Of a stretch of 5,400 bases of DNA, positions 1-5,002 are shown piece after piece. Both the position numbers and the translations under genes were made by a program. Below the pieces are notes generated by a model that worked only from the letters and a program-made list of their open reading frames with translations, searched no databases and had not been told where the DNA came from. Position 1 is the stretch's first letter; every line of letters begins with the position of its first letter. Origin of the DNA: an uncultured Bacilli bacterium (GTDB lineage: Bacteria > Bacillota_I > Bacilli_A > RF39 > UBA660); NCBI GenBank assembly GCA_934101235.1, contig CAKORH010000078.1, positions 1 through 5,400 on the forward strand, read 5' to 3'.

Positions 1-936
1 ATAACTTCATATTTAAATGATAATAAAATTAAAACACCTAGTAGTTTAAAACGAAAAAATCCTAATTCTAAAATGAGATATAATGAACAATGGACTACAT
101 CATCAGTTAAAAAGATATTAAAAAATAGAATGTATACAGGTGACATGGTTCAAAGTACACAGACCAAAGTAAATTATAAATCTAAAAAGAAAAAATCTCT
201 TCCAAAAAGCAATTGGGACATAGTTCCTGGAACACATGAACCATTAGTTGATAAACTAACATTTGAAAGAATACAAGGTAATGTCAAAAGGACTAATGTA
301 AGTGTTAGTAATAGAGAAAAAAGATTATTTGAAAATTTATTATTTTGTAAAGAATGTGGAAATGCTTTAACTATTACTTATAGAAAAAATCAAGATTATT
401 GGACTATCAATTGTAATAAATATGCAAGAGATCCAAGAAGAAGATTATGTGAACCACATTTTATGCCATATGATAAATTAGAAGAAGTTCTATTTGAAGT
501 AGTAAGAACAACTTGTAAAAATTATATTAAGCAAATTGATTCTAAATCATTATCTAAAGAAATAGCAACTAAAAATAATAAGAAAGAAGATAGTAAAGAA
601 AAGATAAAATATTTAGAAAATAAGATAAAGGAATATATCTCAAAAATTGATATGTTATATGAAGATAAATTTAAAGGCAATATATCAGATGCTACTTATA
701 AAAGATTATCACAGGAAACAGAAAACTTATTAAATAAAGCTCAATTGGATTTAGAAAAATATAAAGGTAGTAAAAATGAAAGTGTTAAAACTAAAGAATT
801 AGAAGAATATGAAAAAAGAATAAGAGAATTAATAGATATAAAGAAGCCTACTAGGGAACTTTTACAAACATTAATTGATAAAATCGAAATTGATAAGGAT
901 AAAAATATTGAAATTTTCTATAGATTCATGATTTAA
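1..936 (+). CDS. Large serine recombinase, C-terminal portion (5' end beyond window)
   Basis: The frame is open from base 1, so the gene enters from the left; 311 residues are visible. These enzymes cut and rejoin DNA at short attachment sites to integrate or excise mobile elements. The N-terminal catalytic resolvase domain with its nucleophilic serine, about 200 or more residues, is missing only because of the window edge. Visible parts in order: the Recombinase DNA-binding domain (residues about 1-110, with LNDNKIKTP, then W..SSVKKILKNRMYTGD), and a zinc ribbon at about 115-155 with CKEC, then CNK and CEPH as ligands. After these come a long Lys/Glu-rich coiled coil (about 180-285) containing the family's LYEDKFKGNISDATY segment, and a C-terminal PTRELLQTLIDKIEI block. 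All are typical of phage- and transposon-type large serine recombinases in Bacillota. An internal ATG at 73 is not the start, because homology continues upstream of it. No frameshift is seen. Confidence 0.93.
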   Translation: MTSYLNDNKIKTPSSLKRKNPNSKMRYNEQWTTSSVKKILKNRMYTGDMVQSTQTKVNYKSKKKKSLPKSNWDIVPGTHEPLVDKLTFERIQGNVKRTNVSVSNREKRLFENLLFCKECGNALTITYRKNQDYWTINCNKYARDPRRRLCEPHFMPYDKLEEVLFEVVRTTCKNYIKQIDSKSLSKEIATKNNKKEDSKEKIKYLENKIKEYISKIDMLYEDKFKGNISDATYKRLSQETENLLNKAQLDLEKYKGSKNESVKTKELEEYEKRIRELIDIKKPTRELLQTLIDKIEIDKDKNIEIFYRFMI

Positions 937-938
937 AA

Positions 939-960
939 ATTCTGTGCATTTGCACAGAAT
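939..960. terminator. Perfect 10-bp inverted repeat just after the recombinase stop
   Basis: ATTCTGTGCA (939-948) and TGCACAGAAT (951-960) are perfect reverse complements separated by only TT. The repeat starts two bases after the recombinase TAA. On the + strand no U-tract follows (AGTACATAAA). On the minus strand the hairpin is followed by five Ts. It therefore fits an intrinsic terminator facing the recombinase better in the antisense direction, though a stem alone can protect the 3' end of a transcript. A dyad bound by protein is the other possibility. Confidence 0.5.
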
Positions 961-1003
961 AGTACATAAAATTTAAACTCGTATATATCACAAATATAAC
1001 TTC

Positions 1004-1023
1004 GGTCCAAAATGGTCCAAAGT
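1004..1023 (+). repeat. Tandem 10-bp direct repeat, two copies
   Basis: GGTCCAAAAT (1004-1013) is followed immediately by GGTCCAAAGT (1014-1023), with nine of ten positions identical, and then by a weaker CAAAAT echo (1024-1029). The 10-bp period places the copies on nearly the same face of the helix, as in binding sites for a multimeric DNA-binding protein. It lies in the gene-free stretch between the recombinase and the cargo operon. Its role is unknown. Confidence 0.55.
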
Positions 1024-1055
1024 CAAAATTTAATCAACTTTTACAAAACTTGTGC

Positions 1056-1136
1056 TAGAATTGAAAAAACACAAAATTCTAACTTGTACTCAAGTTGGGT
1101 ACAAGTTAGAACTTCTGTTCAATTTGGTTAGAAGTT
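1056..1136. repeat. Cluster of overlapping inverted repeats built on a GTTAGAA motif
   Basis: Three perfect dyads are chained so that their arms overlap. TAGAATT (1056-1062) pairs with AATTCTA (1075-1081). TTCTAACTTGTAC (1077-1089) pairs with GTACAAGTTAGAA (1099-1111), a 13-bp stem with a 9-nt loop. AACTTCT (1110-1116) pairs with AGAAGTT (1130-1136). The first and second cannot form together, and the second and third share two bases. The motif G(T/C)TAGAA recurs at 1054, 1105 and 1127, and inverted at 1077. The central stem is followed on the minus strand by a T-rich tract, which would suit a terminator in that direction. On the + strand only the pyrimidine-rich CTTCTGTTC follows. A protein-binding array or recombinase site is also possible. 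Confidence 0.6.
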
Positions 1137-1243
1137 AAATATTTTATTAATATTTTTTTATGCGAACTTTACCTTTATGTTAAAAAATACCAACAATTTA
1201 TTGTTAACTTATAAAGTATTATGCCGATAACGAAATAGAAGCA

Positions 1244-1272
1244 TTGACAAATTATACCAAATTCGGTATAAT
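1244..1272 (+). promoter_or_regulatory. Perfect consensus sigma-A promoter of the Fic-helicase operon
   Basis: TTGACA (1244-1249) and TATAAT (1267-1272) both match the vegetative consensus exactly and are separated by the optimal 17 bp. Transcription should begin near 1279-1280, about a dozen bases before the Fic start codon. No other promoter of this quality is seen before the downstream genes, so it probably drives all three. A promoter this strong in front of a potentially toxic Fic enzyme suggests that it is normally held down by a repressor. Confidence 0.9.
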
Positions 1273-1273
1273 T
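1250..1273. promoter_or_regulatory. Palindromic operator overlapping the -10/-35 spacer
   Basis: AATTATACC (1250-1258) and GGTATAATT (1265-1273) are perfect 9-bp inverted arms. The six bases between them, AAATTC, contain a further AATT palindrome, so 11 of the 12 base pairs of the 24-bp dyad are symmetric. The only break is A1259/C1264. The dyad fills the promoter spacer and covers the whole -10 box. A dimeric repressor bound here would exclude RNA polymerase. The obvious candidate is the helix-turn-helix domain of the gene it controls; that pairing is inferred. Confidence 0.78.
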
Positions 1274-1279
1274 GCAAGT

Positions 1280-1286
1280 GAGGTGA
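1280..1286 (+). promoter_or_regulatory. Ribosome binding site of the HTH-Fic gene, at the very 5' end of the mRNA
   Basis: GAGGTGA (1280-1286) sits five bases before the ATG at 1292 and fixes that codon as the start. An in-frame ATG at 1301 would be 14 bases away, and an upstream TTG at 1244 lies inside the -35 box and cannot be transcribed from this promoter. Because transcription is expected to start near 1279-1280, the predicted leader is little longer than the Shine-Dalgarno sequence itself. Confidence 0.75.
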
Positions 1287-1291
1287 ATAGT

Positions 1292-2218
1292 ATGGAATTT
1301 ATGACTACAAAAGAAGCTGTTGAAAAATGGAACATTAGCGAGAGAAGAATAAGACAATTATTGCAAGATGGCAGAATTGAAGGTGCCATTAAAGTTGGAA
1401 ATAGTTGGAATATTCCTATTGATGCTGATAAACCTGTTGATAAGAGAATTATTAAACCGGATGATAATAATTTTATTATTGATTTAGATGATAATTATTT
1501 TTATGAAGTCGATGGCTTAAAAAAAGAATTAGATAGTAAAAGACCGATACCAAAAGAAACTCTGAAATCATTAAAAGAATCTATTAACTTAGAGTGGACT
1601 TATAATAGCAATGGAATTGAAGGTAATACTTTAACATTAAGGGAAACACAAATTGTTTTAGAGGGAATAACTGTTGGTGGAAAATCTATTAAAGAACATT
1701 TAGAAGCAATTAATCACGAAAAGGCAATTTTATTTTTAGATGATTTGGTTAAAGATAATGAACCAATTAGTGAGTGGAATATTAAAAATATCCATCAGTT
1801 AATTTTAAAGGATATAGATAATGAAAATGCTGGAAGGTATAGAAAAGAAAATGTAACTATTAAAGGTGCAACACATATTCCTCCAGAGCATTTAAAAATT
1901 CCTGAATTGATGGAAAAATTAATATTAACTTATAATACTTGGAGTGAATATCATCCAATAATTCAAGCAGCATTATTACATGGTGAGTTAGTTAAAATAC
2001 ACCCATTTGTAGATGGTAATGGAAGAACATCCAGATTACTTATGAATTTAGTTTTAATGAACAACGGATATAATCCCGTAATTATTAAAAAGGAATCAAG
2101 ATTAAAATATTATGAAGCATTAGATAAAGCACATACAACTGGTAATTACACTGACTTTGTTAAATTGGTAACTAAGTTAGAAGTTGAAATGTTAAAAAAA
2201 TATTTAGAATTATTGTAA
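1292..2218 (+). CDS. Helix-turn-helix/Fic domain adenylyltransferase (class II, auto-inhibited)
   Basis: This 308-residue protein joins an N-terminal excisionase/MerR-like helix-turn-helix (about residues 4-46; TTKEAVEKWNISERRIRQLL, then a VGNSWNIP wing) to a Fic domain. Fic enzymes transfer AMP, or more rarely another nucleotide-derived group, from a nucleotide to a hydroxyl side chain of a target protein. The catalytic loop HPFVDGNGR (237-245) is intact, including His237, the metal-binding Asp241 and Arg245. An N-terminal inhibitory helix of the (S/T)xxxE(G/N) type is present as SNGIEGN (106-112), with Glu110 expected to block productive ATP binding; this makes it class II. The flap region is KGATHIPPEH (about 191-200). 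The protein is probably cytoplasmic; no signal peptide or membrane segment is seen. It opens the operon, 12 bp before the helicase gene, and probably represses its own promoter through the adjacent operator. Its target is unknown; the downstream helicase and DUF2290-like protein are candidates. Confidence 0.93.
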   Translation: MEFMTTKEAVEKWNISERRIRQLLQDGRIEGAIKVGNSWNIPIDADKPVDKRIIKPDDNNFIIDLDDNYFYEVDGLKKELDSKRPIPKETLKSLKESINLEWTYNSNGIEGNTLTLRETQIVLEGITVGGKSIKEHLEAINHEKAILFLDDLVKDNEPISEWNIKNIHQLILKDIDNENAGRYRKENVTIKGATHIPPEHLKIPELMEKLILTYNTWSEYHPIIQAALLHGELVKIHPFVDGNGRTSRLLMNLVLMNNGYNPVIIKKESRLKYYEALDKAHTTGNYTDFVKLVTKLEVEMLKKYLELL

Positions 2219-2225
2219 TGGAGGG
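2219..2225 (+). promoter_or_regulatory. Ribosome binding site of the helicase gene
   Basis: TGGAGGG (2219-2225) begins directly after the Fic stop codon (TAA, 2216-2218) and lies five bases before the ATG at 2231. It is a strong site and supports independent, efficient initiation of the helicase within the same transcript. Confidence 0.85.
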
Positions 2226-2230
2226 TTAAT

Positions 2231-4309
2231 ATGTTAAAAGTTTCAGGAAAATGTGACGAAAAAAATAAAAACGATATTATTGAACAAATAATTGGAATAT
2301 TCGATACAAAAGAAAATATTTATGGAGAGGCATATATTGGATACCCATTATATTCAATTGAATATACTAATGAGCAATTAATATGTGATTTAGCAATAGT
2401 TTCTAATTATGGCCTCTTTGTAATTAATATTATTGATAAAGAACTATTAAACTATGGTGAATTACAAGATGAACTTTATATTAAAATAGAATCAAAATTA
2501 AAAAAGTGCAGCTTTTTAGTTGATAAAAGAAAATTACCATTTGAGATTAATGTGTTATCTTATACGCTTGTTAATATTGAACCTATAGATGGATATCCTA
2601 TATGTAAAAATATTAAACAAATTACTGATTATATTATTTCTAATGAAAAAAATATAGATAATAATAAGGTTGATTTAATATCTTCAGGAATACAAGAAGC
2701 ACAAGGATTAAACAAGAAAACTGAGCATCCTAATGCAGTTGAAGGCACTAAAGCATTTTTAATTAACAACATGAATCAAATTATAGAAAAATATGATTAT
2801 AATCAAATGAACGCAATAATGGAAGATCCAACAGGAATTCAAAGAATAAGAGGAATGGCAGGATCTGGTAAAACAGTCGTATTAGCGAGAAAAGCTGCTG
2901 AATTACATACAGCGCATCCAGAGTGGCAAATTGTTGTTACATATTACACAAGAACATTGAGAAAACAATTAATAAGTTTAATAGATAAGTTTTATATGAT
3001 TAGAAATGATGGTAAACATCCTGATTATAATAAATTAAAAATAATGCATGCATGGGGTTCTTCTTCATCAGATGGTCTATATTATGACATATGCAAAAAT
3101 ATGGAAATTAAAGCGCTAACTTACTATGAAGCAAAAAAGAAGTATCCGTTTGTAGGAAGACCTTTTGATATGTTGTGCAACGATGTTTTAGAATATGGAC
3201 AACCATTTAGAAAACTATATGATTGTATATTAATAGATGAAGCTCAAGATTTTAGTGGCCGTTTTTTAAAATTATGTTGTAATGTTTTAGGTAAGGAAAA
3301 GAGATTGGTTTATGCTTATGATGAATTACAAAAATTGAATGAATTGTCTATGGACTCTCCACAAATAATATTTGGTCATGATATTAGTAAAGATACACCT
3401 CTAGTAACATGTTATAGAAATCAATCAAGAGTTATTGTTACAGCTCATGCGTTGGGTATGGGATTATATAGGGCAGAGGGAATGATACAGATTCCCAATT
3501 CTGTTGATGTATGGGAAAGCATTGGTTATAAAAGTGAACAAAACATAATTGAGGGTGAATCAGTTACATTGTATAGAGATAAGAGTACTAGTCCAGATTT
3601 TTTGGGAGCAGCCGTCGATGATTTAATAATAATTGAAAAATTTGATGATTCCAAAGATGTTTATATAGAATTACTGAATTCTATAAAGCAAAATTTATTG
3701 GTAGACGGGCTAAACCCTAATGATATTATGATAATTGATTTGGATGGTATTAATGCATCTTCGCATTTTTCAGAGTTACAATTAATTCTAAATTCAGAAT
3801 TATCAAAATATAAAGATATTAATATGCATCTTGCTGGCTCATCTAACCCTGAGGACTTTTTTAGAGATGACTCCATCGTTTACAGTACAATTTATAGAGC
3901 CAAAGGAAATGAAACATACTACATATACATATTAAATGCACAAAAAAGTGTTGATACTTTGAGTAGAACAAAAGATAGGAATGCTCTTTTTACTGCTATT
4001 ACCCGTAGTAAAGGATGGGTTCGAGTATATGGTTATGGTAGTTCAATGTCAAAATTATGTGATGAATATGAAAAAGTAAAAGAATATGATTATAAATTAT
4101 ATTTCAATGAGTATCCAACAGAAGAAAAAAGAAAAGAAATGGTAATTCTTAATAAGGATATAAGCAAAAATGATTCTGATGCTTTATCTAATACTAAAAA
4201 ATATATTGATGAAAACCAAGAAAATATGGAAATTCTTTTAAAAGAATTATTTGGTGAACAATATAAAAGTAGATTAAGAAGTTTTGTAGTAGAAAATGAA
4301 GAAAACTAA
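2231..4309 (+). CDS. SF1 (UvrD-like) helicase with degenerate NERD-like N-terminal domain
   Basis: This 692-residue protein is probably a DNA (or RNA) translocase. A Q-motif-like YDYNQ (188-192) precedes Walker A GMAGSGKT (208-215, Lys214). Walker B is DCILIDEAQD (331-340), with Asp336 and Glu337. Motif III-like YAYDELQ (361-367) and motif IV-like CYRN (394-397) follow, then motif V STIYRAKGNE (552-561) and motif VI FTAITRS (587-593, Arg592). The set is complete, so ATPase activity is expected. The first about 130 residues resemble a NERD/PD-(D/E)xK fold: GEAYIGYPL (32-40), then CDLAIVSNYGLFVINII (52-68). The family's Asp is present (Asp53), but the E-x-K pair reads Asn66-Ile67-Ile68, so this domain is probably not a working nuclease. 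Helicases of this kind, often with nuclease-like N termini, are frequent in phage-defence loci. The gene ends 14 bp inside the next gene. No membrane segments are seen. The helicase call is firm; the NERD assignment is tentative. Confidence 0.88.
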   Translation: MLKVSGKCDEKNKNDIIEQIIGIFDTKENIYGEAYIGYPLYSIEYTNEQLICDLAIVSNYGLFVINIIDKELLNYGELQDELYIKIESKLKKCSFLVDKRKLPFEINVLSYTLVNIEPIDGYPICKNIKQITDYIISNEKNIDNNKVDLISSGIQEAQGLNKKTEHPNAVEGTKAFLINNMNQIIEKYDYNQMNAIMEDPTGIQRIRGMAGSGKTVVLARKAAELHTAHPEWQIVVTYYTRTLRKQLISLIDKFYMIRNDGKHPDYNKLKIMHAWGSSSSDGLYYDICKNMEIKALTYYEAKKKYPFVGRPFDMLCNDVLEYGQPFRKLYDCILIDEAQDFSGRFLKLCCNVLGKEKRLVYAYDELQKLNELSMDSPQIIFGHDISKDTPLVTCYRNQSRVIVTAHALGMGLYRAEGMIQIPNSVDVWESIGYKSEQNIIEGESVTLYRDKSTSPDFLGAAVDDLIIIEKFDDSKDVYIELLNSIKQNLLVDGLNPNDIMIIDLDGINASSHFSELQLILNSELSKYKDINMHLAGSSNPEDFFRDDSIVYSTIYRAKGNETYYIYILNAQKSVDTLSRTKDRNALFTAITRSKGWVRVYGYGSSMSKLCDEYEKVKEYDYKLYFNEYPTEEKRKEMVILNKDISKNDSDALSNTKKYIDENQENMEILLKELFGEQYKSRLRSFVVENEEN

Positions 4310-4961
4310 TAAAAAATTTATTCGTGATTTTATGTCAGATTATAATAATATAGTGAGAGAACTATATGAAAAAGAAATGATTAGAGACATAAAATCTCAT
4401 GTAATTAATGATTTTGGAGAAGTTGTTGAAATTACACATGAAAATAAAAGCAATGAATCTAACATATTATATGATAGGCATTTACCAATAGAAAAAATTA
4501 TGAATATTTTATTAGAGAATAAGGAATATAATTTACTTTTATATGATAGAAGTATAATAAAATATCAGTTTACAATTAGCAATGGTAAGATCTGTAAAGA
4601 GCGTTTAATTTTTATAAAAAAGCATAATTATCTTTGGACAAAAGATGAGATTAATAAAAAGGATATAGATGTTTTTGGGATTGATTGGTTTCAAGAAGAA
4701 GCTAGTATTCCTATTGTTATAAGAATAGACTATGATGATGAAAATTATGAAGATATAATTCATCCTATTACGCATATGACATTAAGTAATTATGAGGAAT
4801 GTAGAATACCTATGATGGGTGCGGTAACTTTATATAATTTCATGAATTTTGTTTTAAATTTCTTTTATAATGATAGTTTAAAGTGCTCTTCAGTTTTTGA
4901 AGAAACCAATATTACAATATCCCAAAATGAGAAGAAAAGACTACATTTTGAATGGGAATAA
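4296..4961 (+). CDS. DUF2290-like protein, function unknown
   Basis: This 221-residue soluble-looking protein has no signal peptide or hydrophobic membrane span. Its C-terminal half carries conserved-looking blocks that I associate with the uncharacterised DUF2290 family: VIRIDYDDE (141-149), HPITHMTL (156-163, with His156 and His160) and ECRIPMMG (168-175), followed by an aromatic stretch NFMNFVLNFFYND (181-193). The assignment is by recollection of motif pattern and is not certain. The start overlaps the helicase stop by 14 bp and has no good Shine-Dalgarno sequence, only GTAGTAGAAA ahead of it. Translation is therefore probably coupled to the helicase, which suggests that the two proteins work in a fixed ratio or complex. 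A second ATG at 4332 also lacks a ribosome site. The gene is the last of the operon and ends about 20 bp before the amidase junction. The catalytic role, if any, is unknown; the two histidines and Asp145 are the residues to watch. Confidence 0.8.
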   Translation: MKKTNKKFIRDFMSDYNNIVRELYEKEMIRDIKSHVINDFGEVVEITHENKSNESNILYDRHLPIEKIMNILLENKEYNLLLYDRSIIKYQFTISNGKICKERLIFIKKHNYLWTKDEINKKDIDVFGIDWFQEEASIPIVIRIDYDDENYEDIIHPITHMTLSNYEECRIPMMGAVTLYNFMNFVLNFFYNDSLKCSSVFEETNITISQNEKKRLHFEWE

Positions 4962-4980
4962 TTAAATTAACTACACAATG

Positions 4981-5002
4981 ACCATCACCAGGGGGTGATG
5001 GT
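4981..5002. other. Candidate attachment junction: 22-bp palindrome at the right element end
   Basis: ACCATCACC (4981-4989) and GGTGATGGT (4994-5002) are perfect 9-bp inverted arms around AGGG. The right arm encodes the start of the amidase homology (Gly-Asp-Gly, before Ala-Glu), while the left arm sits directly after an in-frame TGA and has no amidase match that I recognise. Serine-recombinase sites are imperfect dyads with a central dinucleotide where strands exchange, so a dyad straddling the junction fits an attR-type hybrid site. There is no U-tract on either side, which argues against an intrinsic terminator. The matching site at the left end is outside the window, so the crossover point cannot be fixed. 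Confidence 0.45.

Larger units (their letters stand above)
937..1243. other. Gene-free stretch between the recombinase and the cargo operon
   Basis: No open frame here has a ribosome binding site, and no tRNA or recognisable RNA gene is seen. The stretch is unusually rich in symmetry: the dyad at 939-960, the tandem 10-mer at 1004-1023 and the chained dyads at 1056-1136. An AT-only dyad at 1137-1155 runs into seven Ts (1153-1159), and a small AACAAT-TT-ATTGTT palindrome sits at 1192-1205. This could hold terminators that insulate the two transcription units, binding sites for the recombinase or the Fic regulator, or an unannotated small RNA. I cannot choose between these from sequence alone. 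Confidence 0.55.
1..4990 (+). mobile_element. Putative serine-recombinase element carrying a Fic-helicase-DUF2290 cassette; right end visible, left end outside window
   Basis: A large serine recombinase, a regulated three-gene cargo operon and an abruptly headless amidase follow one another on the same strand. The amidase reading frame opens at an in-frame TGA (4979-4981) and has no start codon. This puts the right boundary of foreign DNA between about 4979 and 4997, some 20 bp after the last cargo stop codon. Large serine recombinases integrate site-specifically, often inside genes, so an insertion into the amidase gene explains the layout. With roughly 0.7 kb of recombinase missing to the left, the whole element could be only about 6 kb; that size is inference. 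An alternative is that the recombinase and the operon belong to different insertions, with a boundary somewhere in 937-1243. The exact end coordinate is approximate. Confidence 0.5.

Noticed and set aside
1137..1159. AT-only dyad followed by seven Ts as a rho-independent terminator
   Set aside because: The stem contains no G-C pairs and would be unstable. In sequence this AT-rich such dyads arise by chance, so it is mentioned only as part of the gene-free stretch.
1244..1291. N-terminal extension of the Fic protein from a TTG codon at 1244
   Set aside because: The TTG is the first three bases of the -35 hexamer and the extension spans the promoter and operator. A strong ribosome site points to the ATG at 1292.
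1175..1357. Minus-strand 60-residue open frame
   Set aside because: It overlaps the promoter and the Fic start, has no convincing ribosome site and shows no recognisable domain. It is a shadow in AT-rich sequence.
3661..3876. Minus-strand 71-residue open frame
   Set aside because: It lies wholly inside the helicase gene and is antisense to conserved helicase sequence, with no independent support.
4952..4999. Read-through of TGA at 4979 as tryptophan, giving the amidase an ATG start at 4952
   Set aside because: The would-be N terminus (MGIIKLTTQ) has no amidase homology and no ribosome site, and all other genes use TGG for tryptophan and do not require TGA as sense.
4981..5002. Palindrome as an intrinsic terminator of the cargo operon
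   Set aside because: The stem is good but no T-tract follows on either strand, and the right arm is part of the amidase coding sequence.
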